Origin: an uncultured Actinomycetes bacterium | GTDB taxonomy: Bacteria > Actinomycetota > Acidimicrobiia > IMCC26256 > PALSA-555 | Assembly: GCA_937927875.1 (NCBI GenBank) | Contig: CALEYV010000037.1 | Location: 1-64,000, forward strand | DNA: 64,000 nucleotides | Direction of reading: 5' to 3' | In this document: one piece after another, positions 49,579-57,595 of the stretch | How positions within the stretch are numbered: the stretch's first letter is position 1 | Layout: the number at the start of each line of letters is the position of its first letter | Made by a program: the position numbers and the translations under genes | The notes under the pieces: generated by a model | Database searches by the model: none | The model's input: the letters and a program-made list of their open reading frames with translations, nothing else | What the model was told of the DNA's origin: nothing

Positions 49579-50636
49579 CCCCGCGCCGCGCCGGAGCCGA
49601 CCGCCTCACCTACGCCGACGCCGGCGTCGACGTCGAGGCCGGCGAGCAGGCCGTCGAGCTGATCAAGGAGCACGTTCGCTCCACGTTCCGGCCCGGCGCG
49701 CTCGGTGACCTCGGCGGGTTCGGCGGCCTCTTCGACATCGGCAAGCTCCCCTACAAGGACCCGCTGCTCGTCTCCTCGACCGACGGCGTCGGCACGAAGG
49801 CGGTGCTGGCGCGTCAGCTGGAGCGCTACGGCACCATCGGGATCGACTGCGTCGCCATGTCGGTCGACGACATCGCGGCCCACGGCGCCGAGCCCCTCTT
49901 CTTCCTCGACTACATCGCGATCGGGGAGCTGGTGCCGGAGCAGGTCGAGGACCTCGTGGCCGGCGTCGCGCGCGGCTGCCGCGAGGCCGGCTGCGCGCTC
50001 GTCGGCGGCGAGATGGCCGAGCACCCCGGCGTGCTCGAGCCCGGCGAGTTCGACCTGGTCGGGTTCGCGGTCGGCGTCGTCGAGCGCTCGAAGCTGCTCC
50101 CGGCCGGGGTCGAGCCCGGCGACCGCGTCCTCGGGCTCGCCAGCCCGGGCCTGCGCTGCAACGGCTACTCCCTCGCCCGCCGGGCGGTGGCCCAAAGCGG
50201 GCGGGCCCTCGAGCAGCCGGCCTGGCGCGGGGCCCGGCACTCGCTCGGTGCCGAGCTGCTGCGCCCGAGCGTCATCTACGCCCCTGCCCTCCTCGAGCTC
50301 CGCCGGCGGGTCGACGTCCACGCCCTGTGCCACGTCACCGGCGGCGGAATCCCCGGCAACCTGGTGCGGGTGCTGCCGTCGAAGTGCGACGCCGTGATCG
50401 ACCGGGGCGCCTGGGAGCAGCCCCGGATCTTCTCGGTCATCCAGGCCGCCGGCGACATCGCCGACGACGAGATGACCCACGTCTTCAACCTCGGTCTCGG
50501 CATGCTGGCTTTGGTGGCCGCCGAGGACGCCCCTCGGGCCCTCGACGCGCTGCGGGCGGCCGGCCACGAGGCATGGGTGGTGGGGGAAATCACGAATGGG
50601 CGCGGACGTGTCATGTTTTCGGACCGTTCGGGGTAA
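49575..50636 (+). CDS. purM: Phosphoribosylaminoimidazole synthetase (AIRS)
   Basis: ATP-dependent cyclase of 353 residues converting FGAM to AIR. N-terminus DRLTYADAGVDVEAGEQAVE, then LGGFGGLFDIGKLPYKDPLL, SSTDGVGTKAVLARQL, DCVAMSVDDIAAHGAEPLFF, LVGGEMAEHPGVL, ITGGG-type HVTGGGIPGNLVRVLP. GTG start on the overlap with the purF stop. The TAA stop is part of a TAACCT element that may be the bldC -10. Confidence 0.97.
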   Translation: MTPRRAGADRLTYADAGVDVEAGEQAVELIKEHVRSTFRPGALGDLGGFGGLFDIGKLPYKDPLLVSSTDGVGTKAVLARQLERYGTIGIDCVAMSVDDIAAHGAEPLFFLDYIAIGELVPEQVEDLVAGVARGCREAGCALVGGEMAEHPGVLEPGEFDLVGFAVGVVERSKLLPAGVEPGDRVLGLASPGLRCNGYSLARRAVAQSGRALEQPAWRGARHSLGAELLRPSVIYAPALLELRRRVDVHALCHVTGGGIPGNLVRVLPSKCDAVIDRGAWEQPRIFSVIQAAGDIADDEMTHVFNLGLGMLALVAAEDAPRALDALRAAGHEAWVVGEITNGRGRVMFSDRSG

Positions 50637-50715
50637 CCTCCGCGGGCAGGGCACTGGGGCAATCTGGACAGATCGGACCGGCAAACCGTCGGTCACCGAG
50701 CAGAGCGGCGTGCTG

Positions 50716-50931
50716 ATGGAACCCAGGCCCGACGGCAAGCACCCTGACCAGGAAGAGCTCCTGACGCCGTCCGAGGTCGCGGCCATGTTCCGGGTCAACC
50801 CGAAAACGGTGACCCGCTGGGCCCGCTCCGGGAAGATCTCCGCCATCCGCACCCTGGGCGGGCACCGCCGCTTCCGCAAGAGCGAGATCACCCGCATCCT
50901 TGCCGAGGGCGGGGAGGCCACCGGCCCCTGA
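50716..50931 (+). CDS. bldC: BldC-type MerR-like DNA-binding protein
   Basis: Small DNA-binding protein of 71 residues consisting of a winged HTH: EELLTPSEVAAMFRVNPKTV, TRWARSGKISAIRTLGGHRR, FRKSEITRIL. This is nearly identical in layout to Streptomyces BldC, a head-to-tail oligomerising regulator of development. The ATG at 50716 gives the family length; the open frame extends upstream to 50596 within purM but without family sequence. A TAACCT box (50634-50639) about 75 bases upstream could drive it. Confidence 0.94.
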   Translation: MEPRPDGKHPDQEELLTPSEVAAMFRVNPKTVTRWARSGKISAIRTLGGHRRFRKSEITRILAEGGEATGP

Positions 50932-50976
50932 CCGGCTCGACGCGAAACGCCGGGTAGGGACCGAGGCGCTCGCGAT

Positions 50977-51052
50977 TGGTGGCCGGGGCCGGCGTCGATC
51001 CGGCGACCCCGCGCTTTTCAGGCGCGTGCTCTGCCAACTGAGCTACCCGGCC
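50977..51052 (-). tRNA. tRNA-Phe (anticodon GAA), CCA encoded
   Basis: Minus-strand cloverleaf: acceptor GGCCGGG/CCCGGCC, D-arm with AGTTGGCAGAGC, anticodon arm CGCGC-CTGAAAA-GCGCG with GAA, T-arm GCCGG-ATCGACG-CCGGC, discriminator A, and CCA encoded at 50977-50979. Last of a Glu-Asp-Phe run. Confidence 0.95.
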
Positions 51053-51082
51053 GTGCCGACGCCGGCGGGCCGACGTCGGCGG

Positions 51083-51157
51083 CGGTCCTGACGGGATTTG
51101 AACCCGCGGCCTCCGCCTTGACAGGGCGGCGTGCACTCCAAACTGCACCACAGGACC
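51083..51157 (-). tRNA. tRNA-Asp (anticodon GTC)
   Basis: Minus-strand cloverleaf: acceptor GGTCCTG/CAGGACC, anticodon arm CCGCC-CTGTCAA-GGCGG with GTC, T-loop TTCAAAT, discriminator G as expected for tRNA-Asp. Lies 28 bases upstream of tRNA-Glu in the same orientation. Confidence 0.95.
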
Positions 51158-51185
51158 AAAGGGGGTGGCGGGCCCACGCCGCCCG

Positions 51186-51258
51186 TGCCCCCAGGGGAAT
51201 TCGAATCCCCGTTACCGCCTTGAAAGGGCGGCGTCCTGGGCCACTAGACGATGGGGGC
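51186..51258 (-). tRNA. tRNA-Glu (anticodon TTC)
   Basis: Minus-strand cloverleaf: acceptor GCCCCCA/TGGGGGC, anticodon arm CCGCC-CTTTCAA-GGCGG with TTC, T-arm GGGGA-TTCGAAT-TCCCC, discriminator A. A TACAGT box at 51284-51289 upstream may serve the whole Glu-Asp-Phe transcript. Confidence 0.95.
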
Positions 51259-51451
51259 TCGACTCCTCCAGAAGCGACCGCGAACTGTAGCCTTCGCGGA
51301 CTGGCCGGGGATGAGCGCGTCGGACGCGACGCGCGCTACCGCGCGCAACCGCGAGTGGCTTCTCGCTCGCGCGACGGACCGTCAGTACGCTGGCCGGCGC
51401 ACGAGCGCACGAGCCCGCGCTTGCACGTACGTCGCGCTCCGTCCCAGCCGA

Positions 51452-51524
51452 GGGTCGCTAGCTCAACTGGCAGAGCAACGGGCTTTTAACCCGGTGGTTC
51501 AGGGTTCGAGTCCCTGGCGGCCCA
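51452..51524 (+). tRNA. tRNA-Lys (anticodon TTT)
   Basis: Plus-strand cloverleaf: acceptor GGGTCGC/GCGGCCC with one G-U pair, D-arm GCTC-AACTGGCA-GAGC, anticodon arm ACGGG-CTTTTAA-CCCGG with TTT and an A-G mismatch at the outer 27-43 position, T-arm CAGGG-TTCGAGT-CCCTG, discriminator A. CCA not encoded. Confidence 0.95.
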
Positions 51525-51533
51525 CGATTCCTT

Positions 51534-51570
51534 CAATCTGGAACCAGCAGTAAACGAGCAATCTGGAACC
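51534..51570 (+). repeat. Direct repeat CAATCTGGAACC after tRNA-Lys
   Basis: CAATCTGGAACC occurs at 51534-51545 and again at 51559-51570, 25 bases apart, beginning ten bases after the tRNA-Lys gene. Possibly a processing or attachment remnant; no integrase is near. Confidence 0.55.
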
Positions 51571-51649
51571 GACGGCTGGCGGCGTCACGCGCGCAAGCCT
51601 GACACGGTGCCAGCCCCACTTCCATCGCCGCCCACGACAAGGAGCCGCG

Positions 51650-52132
51650 GTGCTCGTCATCTCGACCGGTGATTTCCTCTGGTACGTCGACCAGGCACTC
51701 GACGGCATGGTCGCGGCCGTGCGCGAGCTCGGGGACGAGCGGGCGAGCACGCGTCCGGACCTGCCGGGCGCCAACTCGCCGTACGCGATCCTCACCCATT
51801 GTCTCGGGGTGATGGAGTTCTGGGGCGGCGCGGTGATCGCGGGGCGGCGCGTCACTCGCGACCGCGACGCCGAGTTCCGGGCTAAGGGTCGCGTCGCCCA
51901 CCTCGTGCAGCGGGTGGGCGACGCTCGTCGCCGGCTCGAGGCTGACCTCGCGTCGCTCGAAGCCTCGGCGCCGATCCGGGCCCGCGTCCTGCCCGAGGAC
52001 ATGGACACCCCGATGGGTCGGAGCCAGGGCGGCGCGCTCGTGCATCTTTACGAGGAGCTCGCCCAGCACCTCGGCCAGGTCGAGCTGACCCGCGACGTGC
52101 TCGTCGCGGCGTCAGCGCCGGGCGGCGTCTGA
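51650..52132 (+). CDS. DinB/YfiT-like four-helix protein
   Basis: Protein of 160 residues with the DinB superfamily pattern: [40 protein letters not shown] with a His in the first metal position, and [20 protein letters not shown] with His residues completing a probable metal site. Family members include mycothiol-dependent transferases and maleylpyruvate isomerase-like enzymes in actinobacteria. GTG start near a GGAGCC element. The substrate cannot be assigned. Confidence 0.8.
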   Translation: MLVISTGDFLWYVDQALDGMVAAVRELGDERASTRPDLPGANSPYAILTHCLGVMEFWGGAVIAGRRVTRDRDAEFRAKGRVAHLVQRVGDARRRLEADLASLEASAPIRARVLPEDMDTPMGRSQGGALVHLYEELAQHLGQVELTRDVLVAASAPGGV

Positions 52133-52147
52133 GCCCGCGCGGGGTCG

Positions 52148-52798
52148 TCAGTCGGCGGCGGCCAGCCCAGTGGGGCAGGCGACGCCGGTGCCGCCGAGCC
52201 CGCAGTACCCGGACGGGTTCTTGGCCAGGTACTGCTGGTGGTACTCCTCGGCGTAGAAGAACTCGCCCGCCTTCGAGACCTCGGTCGTGATCTCGCCGTG
52301 CCCGGCCTCCCGCAGCGCCGCCTGGTACCGGTCACGCGACGCCTCGGCCTCCGCCCGCTGGGCGTCGTCGGCGTAGAAGATCGCCGAGCGGTACTGGGTC
52401 CCGACGTCGTTGCCCTGCCGCATCCCCTGCGTCGGGTCGTGGTGCTCCCAGAACGTCTGCAGCAGCCCGTTGAACGAGATGACCCGGGGGTCGAAGACGA
52501 CCAGGACCGCCTCCGCGTGGCCGGTGCGACCGGAGCACACCTCTTCGTAGGTCGGGTTCGGCGTGAAGCCGCCGGCGTAGCCGACCGCGGTCGTGTACAC
52601 GCCGGTCAGCTGCCAGAAATCCTTCTCGGCGCCCCAGAAGCAGCCCAGCGCGAACTGGGCGCACACCAGCCCCTCCGGGAACGGGGGCTTCAGGGGCGTC
52701 CCGAGCACGAAGTGGCGCTCGGGGACCGGCATCGGCTCGGCCCGGCCCGGCAGGGCCCGGTCCGGCTCGACCATCTTGGTGTGGGCGCCGAAGATCAT
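52148..52798 (-). CDS. msrA: Peptide methionine sulfoxide reductase A
   Basis: Enzyme of 216 residues reducing Met-S-sulfoxide. Nucleophile in [75 protein letters not shown], then YRSAIF; C-terminal resolving Cys residues in [15 protein letters not shown]. The ATG at 52798 has a GGAGG site and starts [18 protein letters not shown], a typical leader of the long actinobacterial MsrA. Converges with the DinB-like gene. Confidence 0.96.
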   Translation of the reverse strand: MIFGAHTKMVEPDRALPGRAEPMPVPERHFVLGTPLKPPFPEGLVCAQFALGCFWGAEKDFWQLTGVYTTAVGYAGGFTPNPTYEEVCSGRTGHAEAVLVVFDPRVISFNGLLQTFWEHHDPTQGMRQGNDVGTQYRSAIFYADDAQRAEAEASRDRYQAALREAGHGEITTEVSKAGEFFYAEEYHQQYLAKNPSGYCGLGGTGVACPTGLAAAD

Positions 52799-53049
52799 CG
52801 CGTTCCTCCGTCCTCGGGAGCCCCCCGACGTTACGGCGCCGACGACGCGGTTTTCCGCCCGCGTCGCCGGCCGTTCACGCCCTCGTCGCTCGGGCGCTAC
52901 CCGGGCCGGGCAGGATCGCAAGTACCAGCGCGGCGCCCGAAGCGCGGCCGGTTGTCTCCCCCGTACCGGCCGCCCGGGCGTCGCCTCGGCTTCGGCCCCG
53001 TGCGCAGCTCGCCGGGGCGTCGCGGGGCGTCATGCCAAGATGCCCCGGC

Positions 53050-54249
53050 GTGACCCTGAAGGACGAGGCCGCGATCGTCGGCGTCGGCGCGACCCCGTAC
53101 TACAAGCGGGGTCGGTCGCTGCCCCAGACGCCGCTCGAGCTGGCCGGCAAGGCCACGCTCGCCGCGCTCGACGACGCCGGGCTCGCCATCACCGACGTCG
53201 ACGGCCTCGCCCTGTACAGCGTGGGGCTCGGCGGCGACACGTCCCTGTTCGCGCAGACGCTCGGCATCCCCGAGGTGCGGTTCACCGCCATGCTCACCGG
53301 CGGGGGCGGGGGCGCGGCGGGCTCGGTCGGGCTGGCCGCGGCCGCCATCGACGCCGGCATGGCGACGTGCGTGGTGAGCCTCATGACGCTGCAGCAGGCC
53401 GCGAGCCGGTTCGGGGCGTCGTACGCGCCCCGGGGCCGGCCCGGCGCCCAGTACTCGGCGCCGCCGTCGCCGGAGGGCAACTTCATCCAGCCCGCCGGCC
53501 TCATGGCCCCCGGCCAGATGTTCGCCGTCATCACCCAGCGCCACATGTACCGGTACGGCACGCAGCGCGAGCACCTGGCCGAGGTCGCCATCTCGACCCG
53601 GGAGAACGCGCGCCGGCGGCCGACCGCGCTGATGCGCGACGAGCTGACCCTCGACGAGTACTTCGCGGCCCGGCTCATCGCCGAGCCGCTCTGCCTCTTC
53701 GACTTCTGTCTCGAGTGCGACGGCGCGGTCGCGGTCGTGACCGTGAGCGCGGCGCGGGCCCGGGACCTGCGCCACCCGCCGGTGCTCGTCACCGCCTCCG
53801 CGCACGGCGGGCACGGCCGCTGGGGCCAGGCCATCACGTGGATGGGCATGCCCGACGAGATGTTCGCGTCGTCCGGTCACCGCCCCGTCGCGCGGCGGCT
53901 CTACGAGATGGCCGGGCTCGGCCCGGCCGACGTCGACGTGGCGCTGCTGTACGACCACTTCTCGCCGATGGTGCTGCTCCAGCTCGAGGACTACGGCTTC
54001 TGCCCCATCGGCGAGAGCGGCCCGTTCGTCGCCGACGGCAACATCCGCTGGCCGACCGGCTCGCTGCCGGTCAACACCCACGGCGGCAACCTGTCCGAGG
54101 CCTACATCATCGGCATGACGCACGTGAAGGAGGCGGTCGAGCAGCTGCGAGGCCAGGCCGTCAACCAGGTCGAAGGGGCCGAGGTGGCGCTGGTGACCGG
54201 CGGGCCGGCGTCGCTGCCCACGTCGTCGCTGCTGCTGCGGGCGGCATGA
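53050..54249 (+). CDS. Thiolase-like protein (lipid-transfer/Ltp2-type)
   Basis: Thiolase-fold protein of 399 residues: KDEAAIVGVGATPYYKRGRS, LELAGKATLAALDDAGLAIT, DVDGLALYSVG, a Gly-rich loop (LTGGGGGAAGS), and the C-terminal LPVNTHGGNLSEAYIIGMTH. Such proteins pair with DUF35 partners and act as thiolases or retro-aldolases (Ltp2/ChsH2 systems) on acyl-CoA thioesters. The partner gene overlaps by ATGA. GTG at 53050 begins the family N-terminus and follows a CAAGAT box by eight bases; an ATG at 53032 is possible. The 251 bases before it contain only a CGACGC/GCGTCG hairpin (52843-52866). Confidence 0.87.
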   Translation: MTLKDEAAIVGVGATPYYKRGRSLPQTPLELAGKATLAALDDAGLAITDVDGLALYSVGLGGDTSLFAQTLGIPEVRFTAMLTGGGGGAAGSVGLAAAAIDAGMATCVVSLMTLQQAASRFGASYAPRGRPGAQYSAPPSPEGNFIQPAGLMAPGQMFAVITQRHMYRYGTQREHLAEVAISTRENARRRPTALMRDELTLDEYFAARLIAEPLCLFDFCLECDGAVAVVTVSAARARDLRHPPVLVTASAHGGHGRWGQAITWMGMPDEMFASSGHRPVARRLYEMAGLGPADVDVALLYDHFSPMVLLQLEDYGFCPIGESGPFVADGNIRWPTGSLPVNTHGGNLSEAYIIGMTHVKEAVEQLRGQAVNQVEGAEVALVTGGPASLPTSSLLLRAA

Positions 54250-54695
54250 CCGCGTCCCCCGCCCCGGCCGAGCGGCTCCGCGTCCCGGCCGCCGACCTCA
54301 TCCGCCTCACCCCGGATCCGTGGACGGCCCCGTTCTGGGAGGCGGCGGCCGAGCACCGCCTCGTCGTCCCCCGCTGCACCAGCTGCGGGACGTTTCGCTT
54401 CCCGCCCTCCCCGTTCTGCTGGCGGTGCCAGGCCCAGGCGGTGGAGTGGGTGGAGCGACCCGGGGCCGGGACCGTCTACAGCTTCACGGTGGTGTGGCAC
54501 CCGGTGCTGCCCGACCTCGCCGACTCGGTGCCGTACGCGCCGGCGGTCGTCGAGCTGCCCGATACCGACCACGTGCGCGTGGTCGGCGCGGTCGTCGACG
54601 CCGACGCCAGCGACGTCAAGATCGGCCTGCCGGTCGAGCTGGTGTGGCGCGACGTGCGAGCCGGTGAGACGGTGCCGACCTGGCGGCCCGCCTGA
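54246..54695 (+). CDS. DUF35 OB-fold zinc-ribbon partner protein
   Basis: Protein of 149 residues: helix TPDPWTAPFWEAAAEHRLVV, rubredoxin-like zinc ribbon CTSCGTFRFPPSPFCWRC, then an OB-fold (GAGTVYSFTVVWHPVLPDL). The usual companion of thiolase-like proteins, forming a complex that binds acyl-CoA. ATGA overlap with the thiolase-like gene. Confidence 0.92.
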   Translation: MTASPAPAERLRVPAADLIRLTPDPWTAPFWEAAAEHRLVVPRCTSCGTFRFPPSPFCWRCQAQAVEWVERPGAGTVYSFTVVWHPVLPDLADSVPYAPAVVELPDTDHVRVVGAVVDADASDVKIGLPVELVWRDVRAGETVPTWRPA

Positions 54696-54728
54696 GGCTC
54701 GGCCGAGCCGGGCCCCGCCGCGCTCCGC

Positions 54729-54734
54729 TACCGT
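54729..54734 (+). promoter_or_regulatory. TACCGT -10 box before an 11-codon upstream ORF
   Basis: TACCGT ends eight bases before an ATG at 54743, which opens a very short ORF coupled to the epimerase gene. Confidence 0.45.
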
Positions 54735-54742
54735 CCGCGGCG

Positions 54743-54778
54743 ATGCGCCATCCCAACCAGTCCGGCGGCGGGTGCTGA
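54743..54778 (+). CDS. Candidate 11-residue upstream peptide (MRHPNQSGGGC)
   Basis: ATG at 54743 placed at a near-leaderless position after a TACCGT box; the ORF of 11 codons ends in TGA that overlaps the epimerase ATG (TGATG). It could make epimerase translation depend on ribosomes entering leaderless mRNA. Otherwise it may be chance. Confidence 0.35.
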   Translation: MRHPNQSGGGC

Positions 54779-55725
54779 TGGGGGGGCCCAAGCCGCTCGA
54801 CGGCCAGCGCATCCTCGTGACCGGCCCGACCAGCCAGGTCGGCCTCCCGGTCACGCTCGGCCTCGCGGGCGCCAACGAGGTGTGGGGGATCGCCCGCTTC
54901 TCGGACGCCCCGGCCCGCGAGCGGCTCGAGGCCGCGGGCGTGCAGTGCGTGACGACCGATCTCGCCACCACCGACTTCGGGCACCTCCCCGACGCGTTCG
55001 ACTACGTCCTCAACTTCGCGGTGGCCAAGGGCGGCGACGACGCCTGGGACCACGACCTCGCCGCCAACGCGGAATCGGTCGGGCTGCTCATCGGGCACTG
55101 CAAGACGGCCCGGGCGGTGCTCCACTGCTCGTCGACCGCCGTGTACCAGCACCAGGGCCCCGAGCACGAGCTGCGCGAGACCGACCCCCTCGGCGACAAC
55201 CACCGGGTCATGTTCCCGACCTACAGCCTCGCCAAGATCGCCGCCGAGGCCGTCGCGCGTGCCGCCGCGCGCGAGCACGGCGTCCCGACCACGATCGCCC
55301 GCCTCAACGTCCCGTACGGCGACAACGGTGGCTGGCCCGCGTACCACGTGCTCTTCATGCGCGGCGACGCGCCGATCCCGCTGCACCCGGGGCGGCCGAA
55401 CCGCTTCAACCCGATCCACGAGGACGACATCCTCGCCACCATCCCGGCCCTGCTGGCGGCGGCCAGCGTCCCGGCGACGATCGTGAACTGGGGCGGCGAG
55501 CCGTCCTCGATCGAGGAGTGGTGCGCCGACCTCGGCGAGCTGACCGGGCTGCCGGTCCGCTTCGAGGAGACGCCGAACACGATCGGGTCGGTGACCATCG
55601 ACTGCACCAAGCTGCTCTCGATCGCGCCGCCCCCGACCGTCTCGCTGCGCGACGGCCTGGCCCGTCTGGTGGCGGCCCGCTTCCCCGACCTGGCCCCCGA
55701 GAGCTCGTGGCCCGCCCCCGGGTGA
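54778..55725 (+). CDS. NAD-dependent epimerase/dehydratase family protein
   Basis: Extended SDR of 315 residues. Rossmann motif ILVTGPTSQVGLPVTLGLAG (TGxxxxVG), VLHCSSTAVYQHQG for the catalytic Ser/Thr region, YSLAKIAAE with Tyr and Lys, and the substrate loop RLNVPYGDNGGWP. The substrate is unknown; neighbours suggest acyl or cyclic catabolic intermediates rather than sugars. ATG at 54778 overlaps the TGA of the small upstream ORF; the stop overlaps the amidohydrolase start (GTGA). Confidence 0.86.
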   Translation: MGGPKPLDGQRILVTGPTSQVGLPVTLGLAGANEVWGIARFSDAPARERLEAAGVQCVTTDLATTDFGHLPDAFDYVLNFAVAKGGDDAWDHDLAANAESVGLLIGHCKTARAVLHCSSTAVYQHQGPEHELRETDPLGDNHRVMFPTYSLAKIAAEAVARAAAREHGVPTTIARLNVPYGDNGGWPAYHVLFMRGDAPIPLHPGRPNRFNPIHEDDILATIPALLAAASVPATIVNWGGEPSSIEEWCADLGELTGLPVRFEETPNTIGSVTIDCTKLLSIAPPPTVSLRDGLARLVAARFPDLAPESSWPAPG

Positions 55726-56789
55726 TCGACGTCGACGGGCACGTCTTCGAGCCCGACGACCTCTGGGAGCGCTACCTGCCGCCGGCGTTCCACGACCGGC
55801 GGCCCCGGCTGGTCCGGGACGAGCGGGGCACGACCCGCTACGAGCTCGAGGGCAACCTCATCCCCAACGGGACCGGCCCCGGCGCCTGGGTCCCGGAGGG
55901 GATCCGCGAGGCGTCCGTGCACCGGGAGGGCGCCGTCGACCCGAACCTGCGCCTCGTCGACATGGACACCGAGGGCATCGACGTGGCGGTGCTCTACGGC
56001 ACCGCGAGCCTCGGCTTCTGGGGCATCGCCGACCCCGAGCTCGCCGACGCCTGCTGTCGCGCCTACGACGACTGGCTCGCCGACTACTGCGCCGCCGACC
56101 CGACGCGCCTGAAAGGCACGCCGACGCTCCCGCTCCGCGCCCTGCCGCTCGCCCTCGCCGAGGCCCGGCGGGCCGTGACCGAGCTCGGCTTCGTCTCCCT
56201 CACCGTCCCCTGCTGCATCGGCACCCACAACCTCGACGACCCCGCGCTCGACCCGCTGTGGCAGCTCGCCGAGGAGCTCGACGTGCCGATCGGCGTGCAC
56301 GCGGGCGGCCCCCGGTTCGCGTACAAGCGCTTCGTCGACTCGTACGCGACCCTGCACGCGCTCGAGTTCCCGTTCGACATCATGTTCGCGGCCGCGACCA
56401 TCGTGTGCGGCGGGCTGCTCGAGCGGTTCCGGCGGCTGCGCATCCTGCTCCTCGAGGCCGGCGCGGCGTGGGGCCCGTACCTGTTCGACCGGCTCGACGA
56501 GCACTACGAGAAGCGGCCCCACGAGATGCCGCGCATCACCAAGCGCCCGAGCGAGTACCTGGCCGACGGCCGCCTCGTCGTCTCGTGCGAGGCGGAGCGG
56601 CACCTCGGCCACGCGCTGGACGGGCTCGGCGCCCACAGCGTCGTGTTCGCGTCCGACTACCCGCACTGGGACGCCGAGTTCCCGGACTCGGTCACCGCCA
56701 TCACCGGCCGCGACGACCTCGACGATTCGCAGAAGACCGCGGTCCTGGCCGGGAACGCGGCCCGCGTCTACGGGTGGAACGGATCGTGA
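55722..56789 (+). CDS. Amidohydrolase 2 family metal-dependent hydrolase
   Basis: TIM-barrel enzyme of 355 residues. Metal-binding DVDGHVFEPDDLWERYLP (D-x-H type), DMDTEGIDVAVLYG, IGVHAGG with a metal His, LLLEAGAAWGPYLFDRL, and the catalytic Asp in VFASDYPHWDAEFP. Members include decarboxylases and lactone hydrolases (for example ACMSD-like), fitting ring or side-chain catabolism. The GTG at 55722 overlaps the epimerase stop; the enoyl-CoA hydratase follows by GTGA overlap. Confidence 0.9.
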   Translation: MIDVDGHVFEPDDLWERYLPPAFHDRRPRLVRDERGTTRYELEGNLIPNGTGPGAWVPEGIREASVHREGAVDPNLRLVDMDTEGIDVAVLYGTASLGFWGIADPELADACCRAYDDWLADYCAADPTRLKGTPTLPLRALPLALAEARRAVTELGFVSLTVPCCIGTHNLDDPALDPLWQLAEELDVPIGVHAGGPRFAYKRFVDSYATLHALEFPFDIMFAAATIVCGGLLERFRRLRILLLEAGAAWGPYLFDRLDEHYEKRPHEMPRITKRPSEYLADGRLVVSCEAERHLGHALDGLGAHSVVFASDYPHWDAEFPDSVTAITGRDDLDDSQKTAVLAGNAARVYGWNGS

Positions 56790-57595
56790 GCGACGTCGTG
56801 CTCGTCGACGTCGCCGAGCGCGTCGCCACCATCACCCTGAACCGGCCCGAGGTCCGCAACGCCATCAACGGCGACCTCAGCGTGGCGCTCGCCCGCGCCG
56901 TCGACGAGGCGGAGGCGGACGACGGCGTCGACGTCCTGATCCTGACCGGCGCCGACCCCGCCTTCTGCGCCGGCGCCGACCTGCGCGAGGTGGCGGGCGA
57001 CGCCGGCGCCCCCGCCATCCTCGACCCCGACCAGCGGTACGAGCGCGACGACGTCGGCCGGTTCGCGTTCCGGGGCCCGTTCCCGCCCCGCACCAAGCTG
57101 CTCATCGGCGCCATCAACGGGCCCGCCATCACCGGCGGCTTCGAGCTGGCGCTGAACTGCGACCTGCTCGTCGCCTCGGAGCGGGCCCGCTTCGCCGACA
57201 CCCACGCCCGGGTCGGGGTGATGCCGGGCTGGGGCCTCACCGTCCTCCTCCCGGAGGCGGTCGGCCTGCGCCGGGCCCGCGAGCTCAGCGCGACCGGCAA
57301 CTTCCTTGCCGCCGAGCAGGCCCTGGCCTGGGGGCTGGTGAACCACGTCGTCCCCCACGACCAGCTGCTGCCCTGCGCGCGCGAGCTCGCGCTGGCGGCC
57401 GTGCACAACGACCAGGTCGCGGTGCGCCGCGTGCTCCGCACCTACCACGAGCTGGCCGGCGCCATCTACGACCCGGGCTGGGAGAACGAGGACCGGGTGA
57501 ACCGCGAGTGGTGGCTCGGCACGTTCGACGCCGCCGAGCTCGGGCGCCGCCGGGCCGGGGTCATCGAGCGGGGCCGGGGCCAGGTCGGCTCGTGA
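56786..57595 (+). CDS. Enoyl-CoA hydratase/isomerase family protein
   Basis: Crotonase-fold protein of 269 residues: ERVATITLNRPEVRNAINGD, oxyanion-hole loops FCAGADLREV and INGPAITGGFELALNCDLLV, and RFADTHARVGVMPGWGLTVL. The Gly-Gly in TGGFELAL and the position equivalent to Glu in GVMPGWG suit hydratase chemistry, although the first catalytic Glu is not obvious. Sits in the overlapping run amidohydrolase-hydratase-molybdenum subunit. Confidence 0.92.
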   Translation: MSDVVLVDVAERVATITLNRPEVRNAINGDLSVALARAVDEAEADDGVDVLILTGADPAFCAGADLREVAGDAGAPAILDPDQRYERDDVGRFAFRGPFPPRTKLLIGAINGPAITGGFELALNCDLLVASERARFADTHARVGVMPGWGLTVLLPEAVGLRRARELSATGNFLAAEQALAWGLVNHVVPHDQLLPCARELALAAVHNDQVAVRRVLRTYHELAGAIYDPGWENEDRVNREWWLGTFDAAELGRRRAGVIERGRGQVGS

